Shown: piece after piece, positions 25,502 to 34,371 of the stretch
Position numbering within the stretch: position 1 is the stretch's first letter
How the letters are laid out: the number at the start of each line of letters is the position of its first letter
Assembly: GCF_018403765.1 (NCBI RefSeq)
Contig: NZ_BOVQ01000005.1
Coordinates: 1-64,000 of the forward strand
Origin: Lactococcus nasutitermitis
GTDB taxonomy: Bacteria > Bacillota > Bacilli > Lactobacillales > Streptococcaceae
Direction of reading: 5' to 3'
DNA length: 64,000 nucleotides
The notes under the pieces: model-generated
What the model was told of the DNA's origin: nothing
Seen by the model: the letters and a program-made list of their open reading frames with translations, nothing else
Databases searched by the model: none
Program-made: the position numbers and the translations under genes

Positions 25502-25800
25502 TGGTAAGACAAACCAAACTTAGTGATTTAGAAAATCGGCGACATCGCCAAGAAAAAGAACTGGCCGATTTAGAGCAAAAGCAAAAAGACCTCGAAGATA
25601 AAATTGCACGGAAAAAAGAGGAGCTAGAAGCCACGAACTCCAATGTCATCGCAGAAATCTTGGTTTCTCATCAGTTGACGATGTCAGAGTTTTTGAAACA
25701 AATGCCGCAAATGGTAGAGCAAGCAAAAAGTCTAAGCAGACAGGGAAAACCAACGCTTCCAGTAGCGCAACTAGAGGAGGAAAGTCATGAATCCCTTTAA
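25501..25800 (+). CDS. small coiled-coil protein (DUF4315-like)
   Basis: 99 aa. Residues about 5-45 form a charged coiled coil (LENRRHRQEKELADLEQKQK, then KIARKKEELEATN), followed by EILVSHQLTMSEFLKQMP. This pattern matches the small DUF4315 proteins of conjugative elements, whose role is unknown. Overlaps the neighbours at both ends: start on the previous stop, last 14 bp inside the next gene. Confidence 0.6.
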   Translation: MVRQTKLSDLENRRHRQEKELADLEQKQKDLEDKIARKKEELEATNSNVIAEILVSHQLTMSEFLKQMPQMVEQAKSLSRQGKPTLPVAQLEEESHESL

Positions 25801-26827
25801 AAAGACCGCTTTTTGTTATGAGATGAGTAATTGTGTGAATTTTCGGGCAACAGAGGTCTCGGATGCCTATGAGCTTATCAATTGGGTCATTGCGGAAAAT
25901 CTGCGCTTGCAGGAATTAAAAGTGAATGGCTCAGTCACTTTGACAAAAGTCAAAACCACAGCGAAAGGAGAGCAGGAAATTTATTCTGCCGCACTTACCC
26001 TTCCCGTTTTAATGGATGATGAGGAAGAGTATGATGACTGGTTAGAGTTTTTCTATGCCACACAACCCGTCAAGGAAAAAGACCGTTTGGAAAAAGAAAA
26101 AAGTTTTCCTAAAGTGATGACCTTTGACCTCCCTAAAATGGTCAAACAAGAGGCTAATGATGTCAAGGGGTATGCGCCAGCCCCTGATTTATCTGTTATG
26201 GATGAGGAGCCAGAAGAAAGGGAAGTTGAAGAAAAAGAGAGGCTTTCCTTGCAGGTCAGGTCGCAAGAAGCTGAGATTGAGAGGTTGAAGCAACAACTCA
26301 ATCAATCCGAAAGGAAAATGACACAGGAAGAAGCAGAAATCATTGAACCTTCAAAGCCCGAACCTCTTCCCAAGACATTGTCGGTTTCTAAAGCAACACC
26401 CATTGATGCATCGGAGATAGCGGAACTTTTACCTTTGCTGGATAAAGATTCTGTCTCTGAGTCCACCTTAAAGTCCCTTGGCCTGTTGGATAAAGCGGAG
26501 ATTACCCAACAAGTTCAGGACAGTTTTCAAGCCCTCTACCAGGAAGAACTGGAAAAAGAAAGGGACAAGATTGAAGTAACTAAGGCAGCTGCGCTGAAAA
26601 TCGCTAAACAAGAATTTGACGAGAAAGAGCGCGCAGCGAAGGTAGAAGCTCAAAACAGCAGCTTGATCACAGAGCAGGACTTGAAAGAAAAGTATGAGCT
26701 TTTGATTTTTGAGGAAAGTCAAAAATGCTTAGAGGCACAGCGTGAAAAAGCACAAGCTCTATCTGAGCAAGTGCTCTCCGCACTTCTTAGGGACATCGGA
26801 TTAGAGGGAGGCGGGCTTGAAAGGTAG
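25787..26827 (+). CDS. coiled-coil protein of the transfer operon, function unknown
   Basis: 346 aa; AGAGGAGGA precedes the ATG, which lies inside the previous gene. The N-terminal 100 residues form a globular acidic domain (SDAYELINWVIAENLRLQEL, MDDEEEYDDWLEFFYATQ). The rest is mostly charged coiled coil (about 145-185 and 245-340) with Glu/Lys/Gln. No membrane segment, no catalytic motif. I do not recognise a family. It closes the long transfer operon; the next gene has its own promoter. Confidence 0.6.
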   Translation: MNPFKKTAFCYEMSNCVNFRATEVSDAYELINWVIAENLRLQELKVNGSVTLTKVKTTAKGEQEIYSAALTLPVLMDDEEEYDDWLEFFYATQPVKEKDRLEKEKSFPKVMTFDLPKMVKQEANDVKGYAPAPDLSVMDEEPEEREVEEKERLSLQVRSQEAEIERLKQQLNQSERKMTQEEAEIIEPSKPEPLPKTLSVSKATPIDASEIAELLPLLDKDSVSESTLKSLGLLDKAEITQQVQDSFQALYQEELEKERDKIEVTKAAALKIAKQEFDEKERAAKVEAQNSSLITEQDLKEKYELLIFEESQKCLEAQREKAQALSEQVLSALLRDIGLEGGGLER

Positions 26828-26857
26828 AAGAAACAATTCCGCTTTTATACGAAAATG

Positions 26858-26866
26858 TGGTATAAT
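26858..26866 (+). promoter_or_regulatory. extended -10 promoter of the first AbiE pair
   Basis: TGG then TATAAT at 26861-26866, 22 nt before the ATG at 26889; no good -35. AAGGAGG follows at 26874-26880. Confidence 0.7.
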
Positions 26867-26888
26867 AGAGAATAAGGAGGGAAAGCCC

Positions 26889-27470
26889 ATGTTGAGTGAT
26901 AAAGTTATGCAAGTTTTTGAACAATATAATGGCACTTTACCTGTCAAAGTGGCACAAGCACACGGCATTGATAAAGATACGCTTAGAAAAGCGTTTGACC
27001 GTGGGGATATTGAGCGTCCTAGGCGGGGTGTGTATGTTTTACCAGATGCCTTAGAAGATGAGTATTTTAGCTTACAATCAATTTATACCAAAGGAATCTT
27101 CTCAGACCTCTCTGCTTTTGAATTGCAGAATTTGAGCACCGTGTTGTCGTCTTACTTCTACATTACTTTCCCCCAAGGCTACAATAAGAATTTTAGTCAG
27201 ACGGACATTCGAGCAAAAATTGTGCCGAAAGACGAATATCTGTTGGGTGTCGAAACGGTTATGACACCAGAGGGAAATCCTGTGAAAACCTATAATAAAG
27301 AGCGCATTATCGTAGATGTTTTGAGAAAGACGACTTTTCCAACTTACGAGGAAAAAGAGGCTTTATATGATTACTTTAGTGCCCCTGAAGATTTGGATAG
27401 ACTCTATGATTACGCAAAATTCTTCGGGATTGAAACTCAGGTTGAACAAATGGAGGTAAGGTATGCTTAG
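26889..27470 (+). CDS. AbiEi-type antitoxin / transcriptional regulator (pair 1)
   Basis: 193 aa from the ATG at 26889, which has AAGGAGG. An N-terminal winged helix-turn-helix (about 1-55: VKVAQAHGIDKDTLRKAFDR, IERPRRGVYVLP) is followed by the C-terminal AbiEi domain. AbiEi proteins are the antitoxins and autorepressors of type IV toxin-antitoxin systems; several give abortive phage infection in lactococci. The toxin gene starts 8 bp before this stop. Its own promoter separates it from the transfer operon. Confidence 0.8.
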   Translation: MLSDKVMQVFEQYNGTLPVKVAQAHGIDKDTLRKAFDRGDIERPRRGVYVLPDALEDEYFSLQSIYTKGIFSDLSAFELQNLSTVLSSYFYITFPQGYNKNFSQTDIRAKIVPKDEYLLGVETVMTPEGNPVKTYNKERIIVDVLRKTTFPTYEEKEALYDYFSAPEDLDRLYDYAKFFGIETQVEQMEVRYA

Positions 27471-28461
27471 CCAACAAAAAATGAATAATCTCATTAAGCA
27501 AAAAGCAACAGAAACCAAGGCTCCACTAAAAAACGTTTCTAAGCTGTTTGGCTTGGAGCAACTTCTAAAAAAGATTAGTGCCTCAGATTATCGAGACAAG
27601 TTCATTCTAAAAGGGGGCTATCTACTTACCGCAACCTACGGATTGGAACATCGGAGCACCAAAGATTTAGATGCGACCATTCAAAATCTGGCATGGACAA
27701 GAGGACAAGCAGAAAAATTTGTGGAAACCCTAGAAGGTCCTGATGAGTTGGGGCATCGCTATTTTGAGCGAATTTCGATTAGACCCACACGTCAGGATAT
27801 GGATGGTTTTAGTGGTTTTAATATTAGGATCAACTTTATCAATGGCAAATCTCGCTATCCACTCGATTTGGATTTAACATCAGGCGAGATTTTATTGCCC
27901 CCTAATAAAGATACTTTAGTTCCCTTGATGTTTGAGGAAGGGGCAATTGTCCTGAATACCTATTCTTTTGAGCAGATTTTGACCGATAAAATTCAAGCGA
28001 CGCTTTCTTTTGGTAAGGGGGAAAAAGCTGAGGGCTATGATGATACAAATTCTAGAGCCAAAGACCTCTATGATATTTATTTCTTGACCAAGTTGAACCC
28101 CAAAATTGATTACCCAATCATTCTTGCGGCGCTCCAAAAAACGCTCAAGCAAAGAAATCGGGAGATTAAGCCAGAGGAATACATGAAGATTCTTGATTTC
28201 CTAGAGCAGTCAGATTTGCAGCAATACCATTGGCTGCGCTATCAAGAGGAGCATGATTTTGCAAAAGCTATTTCCTTTTCAAAGGTAATGGCCTCAGTCA
28301 AAGCCTTTACTTCAAAACTTTTGGAAGCTCAATCTCATAAAAAGAAGTTTTATGAGCGTCTTGAAAAAGCGGAAGAGGCGCAAAATGAAGCTGTCAAAAA
28401 TTCCAAGGTTCAAAATGGAGAAAGTGAAAAAACACAAAAGGGGGTAAAAAATGGCCTTTGA
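27463..28461 (+). CDS. AbiEii-type nucleotidyltransferase toxin (pair 1)
   Basis: 332 aa. The nucleotidyltransferase core FILKGGYLLTATYG with STKDLDATI is at about residues 46-75 (the G-G...D-x-D signature of the AbiEii/AbiGii fold). TDKIQATLSFGKG and RAKDLYDIYFL, also typical, follow. AbiEii toxins are GTP-binding or tRNA-targeting transferases held in check by AbiEi. The C-terminal 50 residues form a Glu/Lys-rich coiled tail. Overlaps the antitoxin gene by 8 bp and the Fic gene by 11 bp, so the three are one translationally coupled operon. Confidence 0.85.
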   Translation: MLSQQKMNNLIKQKATETKAPLKNVSKLFGLEQLLKKISASDYRDKFILKGGYLLTATYGLEHRSTKDLDATIQNLAWTRGQAEKFVETLEGPDELGHRYFERISIRPTRQDMDGFSGFNIRINFINGKSRYPLDLDLTSGEILLPPNKDTLVPLMFEEGAIVLNTYSFEQILTDKIQATLSFGKGEKAEGYDDTNSRAKDLYDIYFLTKLNPKIDYPIILAALQKTLKQRNREIKPEEYMKILDFLEQSDLQQYHWLRYQEEHDFAKAISFSKVMASVKAFTSKLLEAQSHKKKFYERLEKAEEAQNEAVKNSKVQNGESEKTQKGVKNGL

Positions 28462-29356
28462 TGAAGAACGTTCGTATCAGGTTGAAAAGACCGAATACAG
28501 CAGCCGCTACAAGTTAGACCTTTGGGAAACCGCTTTTGGACTTCAAAAGACAGATGGCTTAGAGCCGTCTGAGTACATGGTCCAACAAGCCCAAGCCCAT
28601 ATTGATGGAAAAGTCAGCTATCAGGAAGTTGAGCAAAATGTCAAAAGTTATTATGCGGAGAACCAATCAGAAGACGACAAACGCTTTGAAGAAGCAGATA
28701 TTTCGTCTCTTCGGATTTCACAGATTTTAGCAGAAGAAGGCTTTAGCCTGAGTCCTGTGACCTTGCTCAACTATCACAAGCGCCTTTTTCAAGGCATTGA
28801 GAGCTTTCGTTATCCAGTGGGGCGTTATCGGACGGAAAACATCACGAAGACAGAACCTGTTTTGAACGGCAAAAGTGTCGAATATGCCAGTGCTTCTATG
28901 ATTGCGGATAATCTTGCTTATGACTTTGAAATGGAGAAAAATCGGGATTACTCCATGATGACAAGGCACGAAATTGCAGATCAAGTGATGAAATTTGTTT
29001 CTGGAATTTGGCAGACCCACCCTTTTCGTGAGGGCAATACCAGAACGTCAGCCGTCTTTTTAATCAAGTATTTACGCCACATGGGCTTTGAAGTCAATAA
29101 TGAACCGTTCAAGAAAAATTCTAAGTTTTTCAGAGATGCCCTTGTCCTAGCCAATGCGGCCACGACTTCTCGCTATCGGACAGACCAATACCTCAAATGG
29201 TTTACAGATAACCTATTGTTTGTGGGAACGCATGAGCTTGTGATTGTACCTTTCAAGAGCCAAAAAGACTTTTATACTCATCTGGAAGAAGTTGAACAAA
29301 AACAGGCAAAGTTGTCTTCTAGTGATGCCAACAAACAAAAACATCTAAAATTATAA
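28451..29356 (+). CDS. Fic-domain protein with N-terminal VbhA-like segment
   Basis: 301 aa. The Fic active-site motif HPFREGNTRT has His190, so AMP-transfer chemistry (or related NMP transfer) onto a protein target is possible. N-terminal residues 25-70 (GLEPSEYM, AQAHIDGKVSYQEVE) resemble VbhA, normally the separate antitoxin of VbhT. By that alignment the inhibitory S-x-x-x-E-G corresponds here to residues 31-36, L-Q-K-T-D-G, i.e. without Ser and with Asp for Glu. Third gene of the AbiE operon, start inside AbiEii with GGGGG upstream. Whether it is a toxin, or regulated by another partner, is unknown. Confidence 0.8.
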   Translation: MAFDEERSYQVEKTEYSSRYKLDLWETAFGLQKTDGLEPSEYMVQQAQAHIDGKVSYQEVEQNVKSYYAENQSEDDKRFEEADISSLRISQILAEEGFSLSPVTLLNYHKRLFQGIESFRYPVGRYRTENITKTEPVLNGKSVEYASASMIADNLAYDFEMEKNRDYSMMTRHEIADQVMKFVSGIWQTHPFREGNTRTSAVFLIKYLRHMGFEVNNEPFKKNSKFFRDALVLANAATTSRYRTDQYLKWFTDNLLFVGTHELVIVPFKSQKDFYTHLEEVEQKQAKLSSSDANKQKHLKL

Positions 29357-29407
29357 TAGGTTGTTAGCTTCACTTAGGAGAAGATTCCACAAATTCTAAG
29401 AAGGAAT

Positions 29408-29473
29408 TGCATTTGGAAGATGTGTTTCAATTATGTGGAGATTACTATTAGGGATAGCATTTTTCCAAATGCA
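29408..29473. repeat. 11-bp inverted repeat upstream of hamA
   Basis: TGCATTTGGAA at 29408-29418 and its exact complement TTCCAAATGCA at 29463-29473, 44 bp apart, in the 167-bp gap before hamA. It could be an operator or the footprint of the cargo insertion. No clear promoter was found in the gap. Confidence 0.5.
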
Positions 29474-29523
29474 GTCCAACGAATATTATGCTTTAAAGAT
29501 AATAAAAAAGAAGTGAGCTTAGA

Positions 29524-30333
29524 ATGTCAAATTCCCATTTAAAGTATTTTCAAAAGAAATCTGATTTAGTAACTAATCAAGGAAAAATAGTTACAATCTA
29601 TGAGTTAAAGATAGACCACGATATTTCAATTATTAATGAGTGGGCGAGGCATCTAAGGGAAGAATACTGTTCGGACGAAGAGCTTGATTTTTTGGTTCCA
29701 GATATGGGACTTACAAATCAAGAATTTCTAACTCAAATTAAGTTTCCTGACCCAGATATTGGGTTAGGTGCAGCAACAATGTCTGGAGACTTCGCAGAAA
29801 TTTTAGTTAGTGATTATATCGAGTTTATACAAGGTTACTACACAACAAGAACTAGATATAGGAATAAAATTAATCGAAATTCCTCACCTATGGGAAGTGA
29901 TGTTTTGGGGTATAAATGTAAAAATGTCAATTCACATTCATCAAATGATGAATTGCAAGTTCTAGAAGTAAAGGCCCAAGCTAGTGAAACTAAGCCTGAA
30001 GCAAAGCTTCAAAAGGCTGTTAATGATTCAATAAAATCAAATGATGAATTACGATTAGCTGAGTCACTTAATGCTGAAGTACAAAGGTTGTGGGGATATA
30101 ATAGGCTCAAAGAAGCAGAGCTGGTTAAAAGGTTTCAAAATAAAACAGATAGACCCTATAAACTAGTTTTCAGTGCTGTAGCTGTTCATTCCAACCGCTC
30201 ATACAGTGAGGACTTAGTGAAACAGGTTGATGTTACAAAGAATATTAATCAGAATCTCAATCTTTTAGTTATTTATTCTGACCAATTATTGAAATTCATC
30301 AAAGAACTATATGAGAGGGCCAGTCAGTGTTAA
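29524..30333 (+). CDS. hamA: Hachiman defence nuclease HamA (DUF1837)
   Basis: 269 aa. Contains GDFAEILVSDYIEF, then MGSDVLGYK with Asp126 and LEVKAQAS with Glu148 and Lys150, the D...E-x-K arrangement of a PD-(D/E)xK nuclease in DUF1837. DUF1837 followed by a DEAD/DEAH helicase defines the Hachiman anti-phage system, in which HamB senses DNA and releases HamA to degrade it. Ends inside the start of hamB. Base composition is visibly more AT-rich than the transfer genes on either side, which suggests separate acquisition. Confidence 0.85.
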   Translation: MSNSHLKYFQKKSDLVTNQGKIVTIYELKIDHDISIINEWARHLREEYCSDEELDFLVPDMGLTNQEFLTQIKFPDPDIGLGAATMSGDFAEILVSDYIEFIQGYYTTRTRYRNKINRNSSPMGSDVLGYKCKNVNSHSSNDELQVLEVKAQASETKPEAKLQKAVNDSIKSNDELRLAESLNAEVQRLWGYNRLKEAELVKRFQNKTDRPYKLVFSAVAVHSNRSYSEDLVKQVDVTKNINQNLNLLVIYSDQLLKFIKELYERASQC

Positions 30334-33300
30334 TTGAAAATAAATCAAAATATTTACTAAAGAAAACTAGAGCTAAATCAAAGATGTTCGAATATGATGT
30401 TCCTCTTGATGAGCATATTAAAGTAGAGTCGAATGCGATTGAATTACTATTGATAGCGATTGGTGTGATTGGAAATAGCTCAAATAATATTTGGAAATCT
30501 GAAACCATTCCAATCCTAGTCAGCGAAGAAGATAAGAAGGAATTGGAATTTTCTTCACGTTTCTTTGATGCACTTTTTCAATCAAAGTTGGAACTCAGTC
30601 ATCAAAAATATTATTTACTCTTAGGTTCAATTGCTTATTATTTTTCGGATATGATTGGCAGCTCAATGGTTTTAATCCGAAAGCTGAATTTTGAAGATGA
30701 TTTTGAATCATCTGGAATCGCATTTCTGATCGAGTATCTTTTGAAAGGCGAACAAAATAAGCTAGATATGAACCTCCTTGACGGAAAATATCAGAAAGAA
30801 TTAATCAAGCTTGTTTCCGATTATGAATCATTTTTGAAACATAACATTGATGTAGATTTTACATATTTTGAAAATTTTAAGAAGAAAGTCTATGGTGAGG
30901 GGTCAAGTCGTGAATTACTACTGATTGATGCGCTTTTGGCAATTTTCAAGAAAAAGGTTCTTCATTCACCACAGAACTTAATGCCACTTTTTTCTAATGT
31001 TAGTAGTGAAATATGGAATGAACAATTGAAGCAACAAGAAAAAGTGACAGAACTGTGGCCTGCTCAAATTAGATTTGGTATGGGTGGTGTTTTTAGTGGA
31101 AGTTCTGGCGTGATTCAAATGCCTACGAGTTCAGGAAAAACAACTTCGATTGCTTTAACAATCCAGTCTGCTTTTCTTTCTCATAGGACTAAATTGGCTG
31201 TTGTAGTAGCTCCATTTAGAGCGTTATGTAAAGAAATAAGTGATGACTTGAGCAGTTATTTCAAAACAAATTCAAGTTTTGTTTTAACACAACTTTCTGA
31301 TATACCGAACACGGAAGAATTATTTGAATCAATTCGAATCCGTGAAGAAAAAATGCAGATTATCGTTTTGACACCTGAAAAATTTCTTTACTTGCTTAGA
31401 AATGATAACTCTCTTTTAGAGCAGATGGGGTTAGCTATTTTTGATGAGGCTCATTTGTTTGATGATGCATCGCGAGGAGCAAATTATGAGATATTATTGT
31501 CAACAATAAAGCTTTATTTGGATGGGAAGATGGATATTCAGAAATTACTTATTTCTGCTGTTATTCCTAATCCAGAAGAGTTAAATGATTGGTTTAATAA
31601 TGGCAGTGGGCGAGTTATTGCTGATAGTACAATTAAGTCATCTGAAAAAACGGTTGCCTTCAGTGATTGGGGAGAAGGGGGGGAATTTGAAGATGGAATT
31701 TTACATTTTGTAAACCCAGAAAATGCGTATGAGGAAGAATTTTTTGTTCCGCGAGTTGTTGAAGTCACTAATTTTGAGAGAAAAGGCAGAGAAAGAAGAC
31801 AAAGAAGATTTCCTGAATATGGTAATACGAGCGACATGGGAATTTATTTCTCAATTAAGCTAATTCATAATGGAGGGGTTGCAATTTTTTGTCCCACTAA
31901 AATAATTGCTAATAACACTTTGAAACGATTTTTGGAGATTGAGGATCGTGGCTATGAGATATCTTCCTTAGCCAATTTCTGTAAACATAAAGAACATGAA
32001 AAAGTGGCAGAGTTGATTGAGCAAAATTACGGAACCGAGAATGAATTTTATAAAGCTGCAGGGAAAGGTGTTTTGGTTCACCATGGTGGTATTTCTAATG
32101 GTATCCGTAATTGTGTAGAGTATGCTATTAAGAATAATTTATCAAGGTGTGTAGTCTGTACATCAACCTTAGCTCAAGGTGTTAACTTACCAATTAAGTA
32201 TTTAATTGTTACAAGTATCCACCAAGCAGGAAAGGAAATTAAAGTTCGAGATTTTCATAATCTGATTGGGAGAACAGGAAGAGCGGGAAAATATACGGAA
32301 GGAAGTATCATTTTTGCAGATTCTGATGTTTACTCCAAACGATTTCAATTGCACAATCAATGGAGATTCGAAAAATACGTCCGACTATTAGAGATTAGTA
32401 ATTCAGAAATATGTTCTAGTAATATTTTGAAAATAGTGCAAAAGGTTGAGTTTAGAGAAGGAACCCAGGTATATCCTATTCCTTTCAAAGATTTAGTTTG
32501 GAATAGATATTCTGACAGAGCAAGCTACTTTAAACTCATAGAAGAATGGAGAAAATTGTTACAAGGCCATAAAGTTGGTTTAGAAACTTTTGAAGAAAAT
32601 TTGGTTATTTTTGAAAATACTCTTGAGGCAATAGAAAATTACATTCTTGATTCAAATTCTAGTTCCTTTAACGAAGAATATGATATACAAAAAGTGCTTA
32701 GCCAAACTTTAGGCTTTCATTTAGCTAGTGATAAAGAAAAGCTTGAGTTAGTAGATTTATTTGGGGTAATACAAAAATATATAGTAAACAATATTTCGGA
32801 AAACGATATTGTTATTTTTAGTAAAGCACAACTTGGAGTTTTTCAATCGAAAAAATTAAATAGCTGGGTTATGTTAAATGTCGATTTATTTGTTTCCTCA
32901 GAAACGGAACAAGATTTGATAAGATTAATTTTGCCGCAACTCATTATATATGCAGAAAGTAAATCGATCAATAAAGTTATTCAAGAGGGGGAAGTTATAA
33001 ATATACTTGTAAAATGGATTGATGGGGAAAACTATTATAGTATTTGGGAATATTGCAGACAAAATAGAGTTACTGTTAAAGACAATCGGACAAAAGCAAA
33101 GCAGAGAGAAATTTCATTGACTGATATCATTGAAATTTGTGATAATGGCTTCGGTTACTCAGCGATAATTGTGGTAAATGCAATTGCCGAAATTGTGGAT
33201 GCAGTAGCCCCGAGCAGTGATGGGATAAAAGGAAAACTTAATTTATTAAGCCAAAAAATGAGGTATGGTTTGCCTAATAAGAAGGATATTTTAGTATATG

Positions 33301-33470
33301 AAATAGGATTTTCGGATCGTGTAGTTGCGCAAGGAATTGCTGAAGTTTTATTTGTTCTTAACCCAAATAAAACAAATATAAAAAGTGCAATCAAGGATAA
33401 TAAAGTAATACTTACTGAAATCCTGTCCGAATATCCTTCCTATTTTGGGCATGTTTTGAATGAATTGTAA
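30327..33470 (+). CDS. hamB: Hachiman helicase HamB
   Basis: 1047 aa SF2 helicase. Walker A is in TSSGKTTS (Lys271), motif II is DEAH (373-376), the C-terminal RecA domain has VHHGGISNGIRNCVEYA and TSTLAQGVNLP, and motif VI is LIGRTGRAGKY. The overall order resembles Ski2-like helicases. The start is GTG at 30327 with GAGAGGG upstream, overlapping hamA by 7 bp. All helicase motifs are intact, so the pair is probably functional. It partners HamA in sensing and destroying phage DNA. Terminator at 33486. Confidence 0.88.
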   Translation: MLIENKSKYLLKKTRAKSKMFEYDVPLDEHIKVESNAIELLLIAIGVIGNSSNNIWKSETIPILVSEEDKKELEFSSRFFDALFQSKLELSHQKYYLLLGSIAYYFSDMIGSSMVLIRKLNFEDDFESSGIAFLIEYLLKGEQNKLDMNLLDGKYQKELIKLVSDYESFLKHNIDVDFTYFENFKKKVYGEGSSRELLLIDALLAIFKKKVLHSPQNLMPLFSNVSSEIWNEQLKQQEKVTELWPAQIRFGMGGVFSGSSGVIQMPTSSGKTTSIALTIQSAFLSHRTKLAVVVAPFRALCKEISDDLSSYFKTNSSFVLTQLSDIPNTEELFESIRIREEKMQIIVLTPEKFLYLLRNDNSLLEQMGLAIFDEAHLFDDASRGANYEILLSTIKLYLDGKMDIQKLLISAVIPNPEELNDWFNNGSGRVIADSTIKSSEKTVAFSDWGEGGEFEDGILHFVNPENAYEEEFFVPRVVEVTNFERKGRERRQRRFPEYGNTSDMGIYFSIKLIHNGGVAIFCPTKIIANNTLKRFLEIEDRGYEISSLANFCKHKEHEKVAELIEQNYGTENEFYKAAGKGVLVHHGGISNGIRNCVEYAIKNNLSRCVVCTSTLAQGVNLPIKYLIVTSIHQAGKEIKVRDFHNLIGRTGRAGKYTEGSIIFADSDVYSKRFQLHNQWRFEKYVRLLEISNSEICSSNILKIVQKVEFREGTQVYPIPFKDLVWNRYSDRASYFKLIEEWRKLLQGHKVGLETFEENLVIFENTLEAIENYILDSNSSSFNEEYDIQKVLSQTLGFHLASDKEKLELVDLFGVIQKYIVNNISENDIVIFSKAQLGVFQSKKLNSWVMLNVDLFVSSETEQDLIRLILPQLIIYAESKSINKVIQEGEVINILVKWIDGENYYSIWEYCRQNRVTVKDNRTKAKQREISLTDIIEICDNGFGYSAIIVVNAIAEIVDAVAPSSDGIKGKLNLLSQKMRYGLPNKKDILVYEIGFSDRVVAQGIAEVLFVLNPNKTNIKSAIKDNKVILTEILSEYPSYFGHVLNEL

Positions 33471-33485
33471 AAAAATAAATAGGAC

Positions 33486-33514
33486 GAGCTAATCAAAAAA
33501 ATTGGCTCATTTTT
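33486..33514 (+). terminator. terminator of the Hachiman operon
   Basis: GAGCTAAT at 33486-33493 pairs with ATTGGCTC at 33501-33508 (one G-T pair), followed by ATTTTTC. Confidence 0.7.
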
Positions 33515-33805
33515 CATAAAGAAAGAGGTAGTGAAAAATTTATTGTTAACAGAAAAAAGAATGTATGAACTTTATTTATACTGATAAATTATAGCGGAAA
33601 TACTTATGTTATATGGTTTTTTGGAAACTTTAATCCACTCGGAGTCACGAAGAGCCGAAACTTTTTATTCTGACTAGATTTTTAACATTAGTAGAAGTTG
33701 CTCATGATAATGGAGAAAATTCAACTCAAGAAAATGAGATTATTAATAAATTTATGAACGAGCAGGGCATTTCAGAATAATGTGTATCAAAATTTTATGT
33801 ATTTT

Positions 33806-33834
33806 ACCAATCAATGATTTGATTGGCTTTTTTA
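33806..33834 (+). terminator. terminator upstream of the PcfB-like gene
   Basis: CCAATCAA and TTGATTGG with a short loop, followed by CTTTTTT, ending only 16 bp before the next ATG. Confidence 0.75.
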
Positions 33835-33849
33835 TTCAAAAGGAGGACT

Positions 33850-34371
33850 ATGAATCAAGAACAAGTAATTGATAAATTTGTCGTCAATGGAACCAATACG
33901 CTACGCACCATTCTCAAAATCCTAGAAAGTTTGTCCAGTGACGGGCTTCACACTTGGCTAGAGCGACAAGATACCCCAACGACAGGACAAAACAAACTGC
34001 ACCGTTTGCTCAATGCGACAGACCCCGTCACGTCAAAATTTCTGAGGCAAGAGGTGAATTTGAAAAAAGTCAAGCATTATTTTGATGATCAAGGTCTGCC
34101 TTTTGCTTTTAGGAGAGTGGAACATGGCACCAATATCTTTTTCAAAGTGAAAGACGAAGCCTTAGCTAAAAAGGCCTTAGAGGGAATTTTGTCAGAATTG
34201 ACAACACGCCCTGCCGAGGTCGCAAGCCAACTGGTTAAAAACCCAAATGTACAAACTTTTGAAGAAAAACTCAAAGCGGGGAAAACTCAAGAAACAGAGC
34301 GACTATCTCGCGTGGCTAGACGCCCTGCCAAAGATGCAGAAGCTACACCAAAGATGGGAGGTGTGAGATGA
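33850..34371 (+). CDS. PcfB-like protein (DUF3801)
   Basis: 173 aa from the ATG at 33850 with AGGAGG. DUF3801 pattern: an N-terminal helix, then LRQEVNLKKVKHYFDDQGLP and FAFRRVEHGTNIFFKVKDE, and a basic tail. In pCF10 and many related elements a DUF3801 gene lies directly before the VirD4 coupling protein, as here (ATGA overlap). Such proteins are thought to assist DNA-substrate docking. Role by family and context. Confidence 0.8.
   Translation: MNQEQVIDKFVVNGTNTLRTILKILESLSSDGLHTWLERQDTPTTGQNKLHRLLNATDPVTSKFLRQEVNLKKVKHYFDDQGLPFAFRRVEHGTNIFFKVKDEALAKKALEGILSELTTRPAEVASQLVKNPNVQTFEEKLKAGKTQETERLSRVARRPAKDAEATPKMGGVR

Larger units (their letters stand above)
33471..33849 (+). other. non-coding gap after hamB with two terminators
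   Basis: Holds a terminator at 33486-33514 (GAGCTAAT/ATTGGCTC then TTTTT) and another at 33806-33834 (CCAATCAA/TTTGATTGG then CTTTTTT). Between them an open stretch of about 39 codons (33661-33780) ends in NEQGISE and has no start or ribosome site; it may be the tail of a lost gene. The gap marks the right edge of the AT-rich defence cargo. Confidence 0.5.

Noticed and set aside
33661-33780. 39-codon open stretch after hamB
   Set aside because: No start codon context, ribosome site or recognisable homology; listed only as part of the gap.
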